Source of the DNA: Cutibacterium sp.
Lineage (GTDB): Bacteria; Actinomycetota; Actinomycetes; Propionibacteriales; Propionibacteriaceae
Direction: 5' to 3'
Assembly (NCBI RefSeq): GCF_030525615.1
Contig: NZ_JAUNEJ010000002.1
Span: 287,955 to 351,954 of the forward strand
Length of the DNA: 64,000 nt
Made by a program: the position numbers and the translations under genes. Shown in pieces: positions 6,665-15,190 of this stretch; within the stretch, counting starts at the first letter, position 1; each line of letters starts with the position of its first letter. A model generated the notes under the pieces. That model ran no database searches and had not been told where the DNA came from. It worked only from the letters and a program-made list of their open reading frames with translations.

Positions 6665-7389
6665 TCAACCTTTGATGACGATGCGGGGGTTCTTGTCCGG
6701 GTCGATCCACCGAAGCGTGCGAGTCAGTTCCGACAGCGAGTCCAAGCCCACACAGCCAGCGGTATAGCTCGTCGCATAGTGCAAGAAAATCGCCGACCCC
6801 GACCCGGCACCGTGACGCACCGGCGAGTAGTAGTTGAAGTCCAAGGCGGCAGCTTGCTGATACTGGCGGCCCACATAGTCGGCCAGGTGCTCATTCTTCG
6901 ACCGCGACAGCTTGCTACAGTCCTGACGCCACCGGTTGTAATCCTTCGCAGCCGAATCCCCAATCCACCACGAGCACGAATCAATCCTCCGGTACGGCAG
7001 TTTCGTCCCCGGATCGCCCGAGCCGAACGCCATCACGAACCCATACGTACCTGACGGGGTCGTCATGTCACCCTCTCAACACGACGAGACCCAGCCGTGA
7101 CACCATGCTTACCGAAATGAGCCTCAACACCTCCAGCGGACACCTTCTCCCAGCCACGCTGCGACCCCGTCCACTGATAGCGGGCCCACGTGCCGTGAGA
7201 GCCTGACGTGCGGTCGGCAACCATCACTTGCTGCGACGTGCGCCACGAGACTTTCGTACCGGGAGCATACGCAGACACCGAGCGATGAGCCGACTGACCT
7301 GTCTGAGACGTCGCCCGCTTCTCCCGATGGACGACACCGTGATGGCCAGTACCCGAGGTCTTTTGGCCCGATACTATGGAACACACCAC
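6665..7389 (-). pseudogene. L,D-transpeptidase, frameshifted and lacking its signal peptide
   Basis: Two adjoining frames encode one YkuD-like protein. The first (7389-7063) holds the N-terminal half of the domain, including YQWTGSQRGWEKVSAGGVEAH without exceeding one strand-rich block, and ends KHGVTAGSRRVERVT. The second (7066-6665) continues with TTPSGTYGFVMAFG and ends with the catalytic SYTAGCVGLDSLSEL (Cys) block, preceded by FLHYATS. The junction is an ATGA overlap and needs a -1 shift to join. No signal peptide is visible upstream. The family crosslinks or attaches proteins to peptidoglycan outside the membrane. A split, translationally coupled gene is possible, but a domain cut in the middle favours a pseudogene. 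Confidence 0.65.
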
Positions 7390-7421
7390 CGAGCAGGTCC
7401 GTCGGTTGGCGGCTGAACACG

Positions 7422-8174
7422 CTATGCGCGTCCCTCAGAAGCGCAGGCGCGCTGAACTGCTGACAGCGTCTTTCCTAACCCGTCATGGATAACCACATCC
7501 GCCACCCCGTCGTAACCCGTCACCTCCCGGTTAATAACAACGAGGTGCCGACCACGGAAAAACCTCAGCAGAGCGGCAGCTGGGTACACGTTGAGCGACG
7601 TACCGCCCACAACGAGGAGGCTGGCACGACTGATAGCGCCAATGGCGGCGTCAAGGTCTTGGGGACGCAGTGACTCCTCGTATAGCACGACGTCGGGACG
7701 CACCATGCCACCACACGAACAGCGTGGCACCCCAGGAGAGTCCATAATCACCGACAACGAATGAGGGCGTCCGCACTTCAGACAGTGATTGCGGTGAACC
7801 GACCCGTGCAACTCGACGACCTGCCGCGACCCGGCGTCCTGGTGCAGACCGTCAATGTTTTGAGTAATGATCGACGAGAGTTTCCCGGCCCGTTCCAGAG
7901 CAGCCAGGGCGCGGTGACCGTCATTGGGCCTGGCTTCCGGATGGACGAGGTAAGCCCGATAGAAGTCGAAGAACTCCGCCGGATGATCGACCAAACAGCC
8001 ATGACTGAGCAGGTATTCAGGGGCGAAGGGCACGTCATGCTGGGTGGTGTACAGCCCGCCAGCCGACCGGAAATCGGGGATACCCGACTCAGTGGACATT
8101 CCGGCCCCGCCAAAAAAGACCGTCGATGTGGACTCGTCGACCCAGCTGGCCAGCCGTTCTATCTCCCCGGTCAC
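7422..8174 (-). CDS. cobB: NAD-dependent protein deacylase, sirtuin family
   Basis: 250 residues with the full sirtuin set: GGAGMSTESGIPDFRS (NAD binding), TQNIDGLHQDAG, the catalytic His in ELHGSVH, zinc cysteines in CLKCG and CSCGG, and VVGGTSLNVYPAA plus INRE near the end. It removes acetyl or acyl groups from lysines of cytoplasmic enzymes using NAD. The start overlaps the stop of the upstream unknown gene by four bases (8171-8174). Confidence 0.95.
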   Translation of the reverse strand: MTGEIERLASWVDESTSTVFFGGAGMSTESGIPDFRSAGGLYTTQHDVPFAPEYLLSHGCLVDHPAEFFDFYRAYLVHPEARPNDGHRALAALERAGKLSSIITQNIDGLHQDAGSRQVVELHGSVHRNHCLKCGRPHSLSVIMDSPGVPRCSCGGMVRPDVVLYEESLRPQDLDAAIGAISRASLLVVGGTSLNVYPAAALLRFFRGRHLVVINREVTGYDGVADVVIHDGLGKTLSAVQRACASEGRA

Positions 8175-8881
8175 CGGCGCGCTTGCCTCAACAGAGTGCG
8201 AACAAGTTCTGGCTCATCGGCCATGTCTAAGCTGGCAAAAACGTTGGAGACGTCAACCTCGGGACGCTGCCAACCAATCGTCGCAGCGTGAGCCGCCAAA
8301 GCGACACACACCTCCTGGCAGCCATCAATGATCCACTCCGGAGCGACATCGGCGTTGACGTACCGGGAAAACCCTGCAGCGTCGTGGCGCTGAGCAGCCA
8401 TGATCGCCGACAGACCACTGCGCAGCTGCTCAACGGCTTCCTCTCCCATGGTCGAGACAACCACCGGGTCAGCCAAGTCGTGTCGAACCCGCTCAACGAG
8501 GAGGTCGGGAACCTCGCCCGCAGTGAGTCCTTCGTGATCGAAAAGCCAGTCGGGGAGGTACACCTCGACGGCCTCATCATTGACCTGTTCGACCCGTTTG
8601 ACCGCCGCTTCCAGCAGGCTGACTCCGAGCATGATCGCGCCCTCAAGCTGGCACAGCGGAGTGAGGGCAATGGAAATCGCGGCCCGTCCTGACTCCAGCG
8701 GATCGATCGACTCCCCGCGCTCTTGAGCTCGCAACTCCTCCTCGCTAGCCCGGCGCAGTACCTCAAAGGACTCTGCCGACGGAATCTGCACAGTTTGCGG
8801 ATCGGCCTCAACGTCGTCACTCTCTGGCAACGTGACCCCCACCGCGTCGGGGTCGCACCACGTACTCGGAATGTGACTCAT
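8171..8881 (-). CDS. Unknown acidic protein coupled to the sirtuin
   Basis: 236 residues from ATG 8881 (the frame continues upstream through the acetyltransferase remnant, but that stretch is out-of-frame shadow). No signal peptide or membrane segment. It is rich in Glu, Asp and Ala and looks helical, e.g. AIMLGVSLLEAAVKRVEQV and DLLVERVRHDLADPVVVST. No family is recognised. The stop overlaps the sirtuin start as ATGA, so the two are probably translated together; it could be a partner or substrate of the deacylase (inference). Confidence 0.7.
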   Translation of the reverse strand: MSHIPSTWCDPDAVGVTLPESDDVEADPQTVQIPSAESFEVLRRASEEELRAQERGESIDPLESGRAAISIALTPLCQLEGAIMLGVSLLEAAVKRVEQVNDEAVEVYLPDWLFDHEGLTAGEVPDLLVERVRHDLADPVVVSTMGEEAVEQLRSGLSAIMAAQRHDAAGFSRYVNADVAPEWIIDGCQEVCVALAAHAATIGWQRPEVDVSNVFASLDMADEPELVRTLLRQARR

Positions 8882-8883
8882 AA

Positions 8884-9177
8884 TCACTCGCCTTTCTTGT
8901 CGTAGACCGAACCGGTAACTCGCGCCGGATTCCCAACTGCGATGGCTCCGGCGGGGATATCCGTGGTGACGACAGCCCCCGCCCCGATAACGCAGTCGTC
9001 CCCGATGGTCACGCCGGGACACACGATCACTCCGCCACCGAGCCACACATTGTTGCAAAATCTTGCTCCCGCCCCACTCCGGGTGATGTTTTTGGCACGC
9101 CTGGTACAGGTGGGGACGACAGAGACAGGACGCCCGGTCTCCCAGACGCCCCGTGAACCCGGTGCCCCAAATATCAC
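8884..9177 (-). pseudogene. Hexapeptide acetyltransferase, 5'-truncated
   Basis: Only the last third of a maltose/galactoside O-acetyltransferase-like protein is left: [32 protein letters not shown] and [15 protein letters not shown] are the isoleucine-patch repeats of the left-handed beta helix. Upstream of this the frame degenerates ([18 protein letters not shown]), and the N-terminal domain and catalytic His region are absent. A complete enzyme has about 180-210 residues. It is wedged between the iminopeptidase stop and the unknown gene at 8171-8881, with overlaps of a few bases, and is probably a relic. Confidence 0.7.
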
Positions 9178-10421
9178 CTGGCGATCTCGCCTCTGGCGAG
9201 TTTGATGAGGCGGTCGAGCACCGCCCCACCCGAGGCATTCGAACCGTTGTGCTCGTACTCGGTCGTCACCCAGGCGTGCATATCGGGAAGCAGAGCCGCC
9301 GTCTCAAGCGAGAAATCGCGCGGCACGTAGGCGTCGTCGTGGTACACCGCCGCCGCACACGGAACCTTCGCGGTTCGCAACACATCAGGGTCGTACAGCT
9401 TCGGCCACGGATGGTTGGCGATGAGGTTGGCGACCTCCTTCCACGGACGCAGCTCCTGGTCGGTGTCGAACCACTCCGGCATGACGTGCTCGCCAGTCAG
9501 CAAGGTCGGGTCCTCCCGAAAATCCTCAGGCAGCATTCGCGCCGCCGCCCAGTCGGTGACCACGCCGTCGGCATAGGACGACTCGTGAATGACGGCGTAC
9601 AGCGGGTTTCGTCCCCCATAGGGAAGCAGGTCCGCCAGATCATGGCGAAAGTACCGCGAGGTGTGCGGGTACTCCAAGAGATAGTGCAGCTTCTCAGCCC
9701 CACCCGACATACCCAGCAGGTGCCCCAATGACCTCAGCCGAGAGGGCGTCACGAGGTCACCGTTTGGAGTAGTGATCTCGCCGTTCTCGGCCAGCCTCAC
9801 GAGCGCGGCAAACCGCTCCCGATCTTCCGGGAAACGCTTGTAATACTTCAGCGACTTGGTGCGTAGCTGGTTGTAACAGGCGGTGTAGATCTCGTCGGCA
9901 GAACGTCCGACCGCCGACAGACCGCCCGTGAAGTACCCAGCCGACAGCGACTCCGGGTAGGTGGACAGATATCTCAACAGGGTGAACCCACCAAAGGACT
10001 GGCCCAGAGCTGCCCACGTCTGAATACCCAGATGACGACGGATGTCCTCACAATCCTCGACAATTTCGTCAGCACGCAGGTGGGTAAGGTACTCGGCCTG
10101 ACTGGCAGCATCCCCCACCGGTTCACTCACTGGCGAAGACAATCCGGTACCGCGCTGGTCAAGCAGCACGAGCTGGTAGTCCTGCAACGCACGGGCCAGC
10201 CAACCGGGGAATCCAGGGTCATGCAGGGTTGGACGGGGGGACTCACACCCGGGGCCACCTTGCAGAAAGATCAAGTACGGCTTGTCGGTCCCGTCGGGAG
10301 TGGCGACCAAACGCGCATATACCTCAATGGTGCGCAGGTCCTCAGGACTGTTGTGGTCCAACGGGACCCTCAGGCGAATGTCATCAGTCAGCAGGCCAGG
10401 AATATTGCGGTTCCACGTCAT
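9174..10421 (-). CDS. pip: Prolyl aminopeptidase-like alpha/beta hydrolase (S33)
   Basis: 415 residues without signal peptide. The oxyanion motif [10 protein letters not shown], the nucleophile elbow [12 protein letters not shown], an acidic residue near [10 protein letters not shown] and the histidine in [13 protein letters not shown] make up the S33 catalytic machinery. Members release N-terminal proline or other residues from peptides in the cytoplasm. The length fits the larger actinobacterial iminopeptidases. It is probably transcribed alone; it ends over the acetyltransferase remnant. Confidence 0.88.
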   Translation of the reverse strand: MTWNRNIPGLLTDDIRLRVPLDHNSPEDLRTIEVYARLVATPDGTDKPYLIFLQGGPGCESPRPTLHDPGFPGWLARALQDYQLVLLDQRGTGLSSPVSEPVGDAASQAEYLTHLRADEIVEDCEDIRRHLGIQTWAALGQSFGGFTLLRYLSTYPESLSAGYFTGGLSAVGRSADEIYTACYNQLRTKSLKYYKRFPEDRERFAALVRLAENGEITTPNGDLVTPSRLRSLGHLLGMSGGAEKLHYLLEYPHTSRYFRHDLADLLPYGGRNPLYAVIHESSYADGVVTDWAAARMLPEDFREDPTLLTGEHVMPEWFDTDQELRPWKEVANLIANHPWPKLYDPDVLRTAKVPCAAAVYHDDAYVPRDFSLETAALLPDMHAWVTTEYEHNGSNASGGAVLDRLIKLARGEIAR

Positions 10422-10818
10422 GACCTCAGCCTATGAGGTCGCGACGCCCTCGGCTGAGTACCGGTGCTCATAATCCCCGCTACCCAGACGATCTCGCCCG
10501 AACGGTGCGCAATCCATGCCTGTAGCGTGAAAAATGAGCACCGCTGGGAGCGCCCGGGGGTCAGAGCCATGGACCCACCGCTGCTCTCAGCGCAGCGAAG
10601 CCTGAGAACCAAGAATCATTCCCTCAGTCTTTTCTCAGTTTTCCGTTCCGGTCGGATCCTCACCTCAGCCATCATCTCTCCTAGTCCTAGAGGTATATTC
10701 GGTGTTTCCCAGCGGAAATCTCAGCCGCCACCCCCTGTACCAATTTTGAGAATCTCTCAGGAACACGTACAGTTCAACGAGCCCCTGAACCTGCGGCAAC
10801 GCTCGGAAGGAACATCAC
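10422..10818 (+). other. 397-bp gap before the SH3/RlpA gene
   Basis: Divergent spacer between the iminopeptidase and the secreted SH3/RlpA protein. No gene is supported. A TATATT at about 10693-10698 is a possible -10 element for the plus strand. Several CTCAG/CTGAG copies occur between 10570 and 10765 without an obvious fold. A c-di-AMP (ydaO) riboswitch was looked for, since such genes often carry one, but its conserved boxes were not found. Confidence 0.5.
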
Positions 10819-11877
10819 ATGACTAACACCTCTGCTAGGACGACTCTCACGCGCACTGTCGCTTTAACCGCTGCGGCTGGACTCGCCGTCATGGGCACCA
10901 TCGCCGAGGAGGCTCACGCCGCCCCTGCCGAAATTCCCGGGACTCATACTCAGAAAGCTCCCGCTCAGCAGAGCACCGGCCAGCGAACCACCAAGACGCC
11001 GGCTAAGCAGACCAAGCGCGCCACCACGTACACCGCTCAGTTCGCCCAGTCTCGCGTCCACCTCAATGTTCGTTCCGGTCGCGGCACTGATTACAAGCGT
11101 CATGGCCTCATCCACCCCGGAGACCGTCTGCTCATCGTCGGCAAGGATGTCCAGGGCTGGACCCCCGTCAACTACCGCGGCAAGACCTCGTGGGTTGCCA
11201 CCCGCTACATCACCAAGGTCACCCGCCCAGTCGGCATCTACGCCCAGCGCGGCGACCACAATGCTCGCACCAAGGCTGTTCAGCGCGACCTGTCGACCCT
11301 CAACTACTTCCCAAGCAAGTGGGTCGGACTGCCGTACGGCCCCTCTACCACGAACGCCGTCAAGGTGTTCCAGAAGGCCAACGCCCTCAAGCAGACCGGT
11401 GTTACTGACGCCGTCACTGTAAGCCTGCTGCGCTCGAAAGCTGGCGCCCAGCGCGCCGCCGAGGCCGAACAGAAAGCTGCCCAGGAAAAGTCCGCTCAGA
11501 AGAAGGCTGACGCCCAGGAGTCCGCACAGCGTCACTCATCCTCGCGCACCTCTCGTTCTTCCGAGCGTTCGACCAGCTCCGACGTTTCGACCAGTGGTAT
11601 CGCTGGTAGCTGCGAGGCCTCGTTCTACTCCGATTCGCAAACCGCCTCCGGAGAGTCCTTCAACTCTTCGGACATGACGGCTGCCTCCAAGACCTACTCC
11701 TTCGGCACTCGTCTTAAGGTGACCAACAAGGCCAACGGACGCTCCGTCGTGGTCCGCGTCAACGACCGCGGACCCTACGTCTCTGGCCGTTGCCTCGACC
11801 TGTCTCCGGCCGCCTTTAACCAGATCTCGTCGCCCAGCGCTGGCGTTGCCGACGTCACCTACGAGAAGGTTTCCTGA
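10819..11877 (+). CDS. Secreted SH3, peptidoglycan-binding and RlpA-domain protein
   Basis: 352 residues. A signal peptide ends near AHA-AP (about 34). It is followed by a Thr/Lys-rich linker, an SH3-like domain (about 75-132, RVHLNVRSGRGTDYKRHG ... WVATRYI), a PG_binding_1-like domain (about 140-195, VQRDLSTLNYF), a Lys/Glu/Ser-rich linker, and a C-terminal double-psi beta barrel of RlpA type (about 268-352: SFYSDSQTASGESFN, FGTRLKVTN, VRVNDRGPY, DLSPAAF). The Asp of NDRGP and the GE pair are the usual catalytic region of RlpA lytic transglycosylases. It likely acts on the cell wall during growth. A strong hairpin follows the gene. Confidence 0.88.
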   Translation: MTNTSARTTLTRTVALTAAAGLAVMGTIAEEAHAAPAEIPGTHTQKAPAQQSTGQRTTKTPAKQTKRATTYTAQFAQSRVHLNVRSGRGTDYKRHGLIHPGDRLLIVGKDVQGWTPVNYRGKTSWVATRYITKVTRPVGIYAQRGDHNARTKAVQRDLSTLNYFPSKWVGLPYGPSTTNAVKVFQKANALKQTGVTDAVTVSLLRSKAGAQRAAEAEQKAAQEKSAQKKADAQESAQRHSSSRTSRSSERSTSSDVSTSGIAGSCEASFYSDSQTASGESFNSSDMTAASKTYSFGTRLKVTNKANGRSVVVRVNDRGPYVSGRCLDLSPAAFNQISSPSAGVADVTYEKVS

Positions 11878-11905
11878 CCAGACTCGTGAATGTCCTCGTA
11901 ACAGC

Positions 11906-11940
11906 GTCAGCCCCCGATTCAGTGCGAATCGGGGGCTGAC
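11906..11940 (+). terminator. Hairpin terminator after the RlpA gene
   Basis: A perfect 15-bp inverted repeat (GTCAGCCCCCGATTC and its complement) with a 5-nt loop, 28 bp after the stop. No T-run follows, so it may act as a rho-independent terminator of the actinobacterial type, possibly in both directions. Confidence 0.75.
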
Positions 11941-11998
11941 GTCATGTCTACTACGCCTCAGGCCAACGATCTGTGGCTAGAAAACCTCTAAACCCAGA

Positions 11999-12817
11999 TC
12001 AGCCGACAGGGGCCTGGGGACCGTCGTTAAACCACCACGTCGCCTGTCCGGGAACGCCAACCTTCTTGGCGTCCTCGGGGGCCTCCACCTCGTCTAACTC
12101 GTGGACATTTCCCTCAGCGTCCTCCCAGCACACCACCTCGCGGCGCACCGGAATCTGGACAGTCACCAGGTCGGTGACGACGTAGCGACGCAGCTTGGCG
12201 CCAGCCGGCAGCCCCATCATGGCGACGGGCTCGGCTGAACGCACCTCGGTGTCCTCCTCGGCGTTCTCCTCGCCATCCTGGCCAGCCGGAGAATCCTCAT
12301 TGTCTCGGGAAGCCGCCGGAACGATGACCGGGGTCTCGGCAGCGTCCTGGCTGGGTTGGTCGTCGCCGGGTTCCGTCTCGGTCTCGGAGTCAGCGTCACC
12401 CTCTTGGGCACCAACGATGTCGGACTCGCTGACGGCACCGCGACCCGGCTGGGCGATAACACTGTCGTCGTCATCGGCAATCGACAGGCCGGAACGGCGG
12501 GCCGGTTCCAAGCCGTAATGGCCATAGACCTCGGCCTCACGGTCGCGAGACAGGTCATCTTCCTCGGACGCCTCGGGAGCGGTCTCGATGATGTCGCGAC
12601 TGAACGGCACATTGACGTGGCTGCTGGAGTAATCGGCACCGCGTACCGGGATGAAATACTCGTGGCCCTCCGACAGCACGGTCACGAAAGTTACGGCGCC
12701 GGTAACCTCGTCGGCAAAGATCTGCTGGATCGTCCCGACCTTCTCACCGTCCGGTCCGATGACCTCGGCGTCGAACAGTCCGGGGATGTCCTTGGGATCC
12801 ATGGCGCTGATGTCCAT
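11999..12817 (-). CDS. PRC-barrel domain protein
   Basis: 272 residues. A PRC-barrel domain fills about residues 8-85 (PGLFDAEVIGPDGEKVGTIQ, EVTGAVTFVTVL, EYFIPVRGADYSSSHVNVPFS). A long acidic, low-complexity middle follows, rich in Asp/Glu/Ala and probably disordered. The C-terminal block LRRYVVTDLVTVQIPVRREV resembles the first part of a DUF2382 (YsnF/AvaK) domain. Such proteins are linked to stress responses in Actinobacteria, but their mechanism is unknown. A decayed relative lies at 45814-46374. Confidence 0.8.
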   Translation of the reverse strand: MDISAMDPKDIPGLFDAEVIGPDGEKVGTIQQIFADEVTGAVTFVTVLSEGHEYFIPVRGADYSSSHVNVPFSRDIIETAPEASEEDDLSRDREAEVYGHYGLEPARRSGLSIADDDDSVIAQPGRGAVSESDIVGAQEGDADSETETEPGDDQPSQDAAETPVIVPAASRDNEDSPAGQDGEENAEEDTEVRSAEPVAMMGLPAGAKLRRYVVTDLVTVQIPVRREVVCWEDAEGNVHELDEVEAPEDAKKVGVPGQATWWFNDGPQAPVG

Positions 12818-12954
12818 GTATCGACCTCTCGCTAGGGGCTAGAACGTACGCGCATACACGCACTCTTCATCTCAGTTTTTCACACCGTAAGCGTCACTTG
12901 GTGTACCACAGCCGGGCGCGTCTCGAAGTGGCCACGCGCCCTGGTGTATGACCA

Positions 12955-14124
12955 TCAGCGATCGTTGATCGCGTTGACCATCCGGTCGACGGCCTCCTCC
13001 AGCAGATAGCGCGGAGTGGCGACATTAATACGGGCATGTCCCTCACCTCCGGGTCCAAAAGTCGGCCCGTCATTGAGACGGATACGCGCATGACGCAGCA
13101 GCCATTGCCCTGGCGATGTCGGCAGCTCGTAGGCGGAGAAGTCGAGCCAGCAAAGATACGTGCCCTCGGGAACCCGATATGACACGCCGGGCAGCTGGTC
13201 AGCCAGGGTCTCCGACAGCCACACCGCGTTGTCATGGATGTAGCGGTTCACGGCGTCCAACCATTCCTGCCCGGACGTGAAAGCAGCTTTGTTGGCGGCC
13301 ATGCCAACCGTGGTGGCACCCTCGGCTTCCAGCGGATGAACTTTCTTGTCCCACAGCTTGGCCTGCTCGTCGGTGAAGAGGGTGACGAATGCCGTCATGA
13401 TGCCGGGGATGTTAAACGACTTTGACGCCGAAGACACCAGCACCGAGTGGGCGGCGGCTTCGTCGCTGACGCTGGCATAAGGCACCGAGGCCTGACGTTT
13501 TTCGCACGCCGGGACGAGAGGTCCATGAATCTCGTCAGAGATGACGAATCCGTGATGCCGCTCGACGACCTCGGCAAGCCCCCGCAGCTCATCAGCGGTG
13601 AAGACGCGGCCCAGCGGGTTGTACGGCTGGCACAAAATGATCGACCCAGCCCCTTGAGCAAAAGCCGCGTCGATTCCGTCGAGATCGAGGGTCCACCCCA
13701 AATCGGAATCGACCATCGGCACGCTGATGATCTCGCGCCCCTCCAGGCCTGGCACCTCCCAGAAGGGCATATAGGCCGGGGAGGGGACGATTACCGGAGT
13801 GCCGGGAGCGCTGAAGGCGCGGATAGCCAGCTGGACACCACAAAGGACGTTACGCAGATAACGAACCTTGAGCGGGTCGATTGTCAGCCCCTGAATCTTC
13901 TTCACCCAGGCGGCCCAGGCATCGCGCAGTCCGTTCTCGCGGGGGTATCCGTAGGCGTGTTTGGCGACCGTGTCCTCAATAGCCTTTTGAACGGGTGGGG
14001 CAACGCGGAAGTCCATTTCGGCCACCCACAGCGGGATAACCCCCTCGGCGACGTCTTCCCACCTCGCCGTTCCGCGTGAACGCAACCACTCGACAGTGGG
14101 ACTGTCAAAGTCAAAATCAGTCAT
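12955..14124 (-). CDS. patB: PLP-dependent aminotransferase, PatB/MalY (cystathionine beta-lyase) type
   Basis: 389 residues from ATG 14124. The MalY/PatB group is recognised by PLWVAEMDFRVAPPV near the N-terminus, YGYPRENGLRDAW, CQPYNPLGRVFT, the SDEIHGPLV motif and the PLP lysine in SASKSFNIPG. It cleaves cystathionine or cysteine conjugates with release of a thiol, pyruvate and ammonia, in the cytoplasm. It could also act as a broader C-S lyase, which in skin bacteria yields odorous thiols (inference). Probably monocistronic. Confidence 0.9.
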   Translation of the reverse strand: MTDFDFDSPTVEWLRSRGTARWEDVAEGVIPLWVAEMDFRVAPPVQKAIEDTVAKHAYGYPRENGLRDAWAAWVKKIQGLTIDPLKVRYLRNVLCGVQLAIRAFSAPGTPVIVPSPAYMPFWEVPGLEGREIISVPMVDSDLGWTLDLDGIDAAFAQGAGSIILCQPYNPLGRVFTADELRGLAEVVERHHGFVISDEIHGPLVPACEKRQASVPYASVSDEAAAHSVLVSSASKSFNIPGIMTAFVTLFTDEQAKLWDKKVHPLEAEGATTVGMAANKAAFTSGQEWLDAVNRYIHDNAVWLSETLADQLPGVSYRVPEGTYLCWLDFSAYELPTSPGQWLLRHARIRLNDGPTFGPGGEGHARINVATPRYLLEEAVDRMVNAINDR

Positions 14125-14284
14125 TGCGATCCTTCCATGGTCTTCCGTCGGGGCACTGCCCCCGGTAGTTCGCACGGTATAGCAGCGCACGGCAGCCCGG
14201 AAACATGCCCTTTCGTCTCAGCTTGTCACATCGCCGACGAACTCGTCTTAGGGATCACCGTTGAGAAGCTTGTAGGATCGTCAC

Positions 14285-14578
14285 GTGATCTTCAAACGTG
14301 TCGGTGACTCACGCCCATACCCTGACCACGGGTACACCCAGAAGCAGTGGTCCCAACTGGCTCCGGTTCAGGTACGCCTGGACCAGCTCGTCACGACGAA
14401 GAGCACCCTCAATTTGGCAAATCTTCTCGAGGATGACTCGACCTTCTACGGGGACCTCTTCGCCCACGTGGTGTCTTGGCATGGCGACCTCTATCTTGAA
14501 GACGGCCTGCATCGCGCCCTGCGTGCCGCTCTTCAGCAGCGTCAAACCCTCCATGCCCGGGTCCTCGAACTGGACTGA
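14285..14578 (+). CDS. Conserved small actinobacterial protein (VapB-like annotation elsewhere)
   Basis: 97 residues: MIFKRVGDSRPYPDHG at the start, then DQLVTTKSTLNL, DSTFYGDLFAHVV and a C-terminal DGLHRALRAALQQR. No signal peptide or membrane segment. The small family is conserved in Actinobacteria and usually sits, as here, directly before a LytR_C protein (9 bp gap). Automatic annotation sometimes calls it a VapB-type antitoxin; nothing here supports a toxin partner. The tight pairing with a cell-wall protein suggests a role in envelope biology (inference). Confidence 0.75.
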   Translation: MIFKRVGDSRPYPDHGYTQKQWSQLAPVQVRLDQLVTTKSTLNLANLLEDDSTFYGDLFAHVVSWHGDLYLEDGLHRALRAALQQRQTLHARVLELD

Positions 14579-14587
14579 TAACCCATC

Positions 14588-15142
14588 ATGACCCCTGATG
14601 AACGTCGCCGCTATCGGAGGATGGCAGGCACCCCGATTACCCTGTTGGCCCTTGTCATTCTCATCGCGGTGGCTATTCATGTCGGGTGGAAATCCGTCAG
14701 CGCGCCCATCCCGCCGCCACCAATCACCCCATGCGTCAACCAAGACGTCAAGGGCAATCTGACCACGGGGAACGTCACGGTTTCGGTATACAACTCCGGC
14801 CATACCCGCGGGCTGGCAAGCAGCGTCTCGAAGCAGCTTGCCAACGTCGGGTTCGTTATTGACGCGGTAGACAACCGTGAGCCCATCGTCAAGACGGTGA
14901 CCATCATCGGCCACAACGCCAAGGACCCTGAAGTCAAGCTGGTTGCCGGCTTCTTCCCCGGGGCAGTGTTGAAGTCTGACCCCAAGCGCGTCGACCATGA
15001 GGTTGAGGTGGTCGTGGGCGACCGCAACCCGGAGTTCAAGACAAACGCGGCAAAGTCCGTGAAGGTTACCGGGCCAGTGTGTTTGCCGTCGCCGTCACCT
15101 ACTCCGTCAATGCTGGCGACACCAGGGGAAAAGCAGTCCTGA
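14588..15142 (+). CDS. Membrane-anchored LytR_C domain protein
   Basis: 184 residues. One N-terminal transmembrane segment (about 16-34, ITLLALVILIAVAIHVGW) is followed by an extracellular LytR C-terminal domain (about 62-160: TVSVYNSGHTRGLASSVSKQ, LANVGFVIDAVDN ...) and a Ser/Pro-rich tail. This domain often accompanies LCP ligases or stands alone as here. It probably functions at the outer face of the membrane in wall polymer handling. It forms an operon with the gene at 14285. Confidence 0.85.
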   Translation: MTPDERRRYRRMAGTPITLLALVILIAVAIHVGWKSVSAPIPPPPITPCVNQDVKGNLTTGNVTVSVYNSGHTRGLASSVSKQLANVGFVIDAVDNREPIVKTVTIIGHNAKDPEVKLVAGFFPGAVLKSDPKRVDHEVEVVVGDRNPEFKTNAAKSVKVTGPVCLPSPSPTPSMLATPGEKQS

Positions 15143-15190
15143 CCGTCCGTCGGCATGTGCCCGCTAGTCGGTTGGGTGCCTGCCGGTCGG

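Noticed and set aside
10550..10818. Possible c-di-AMP (ydaO) riboswitch before the RlpA gene
   Set aside because: Such genes often carry one, but the conserved GGGTGAA and GGGAACC-type boxes were not found.
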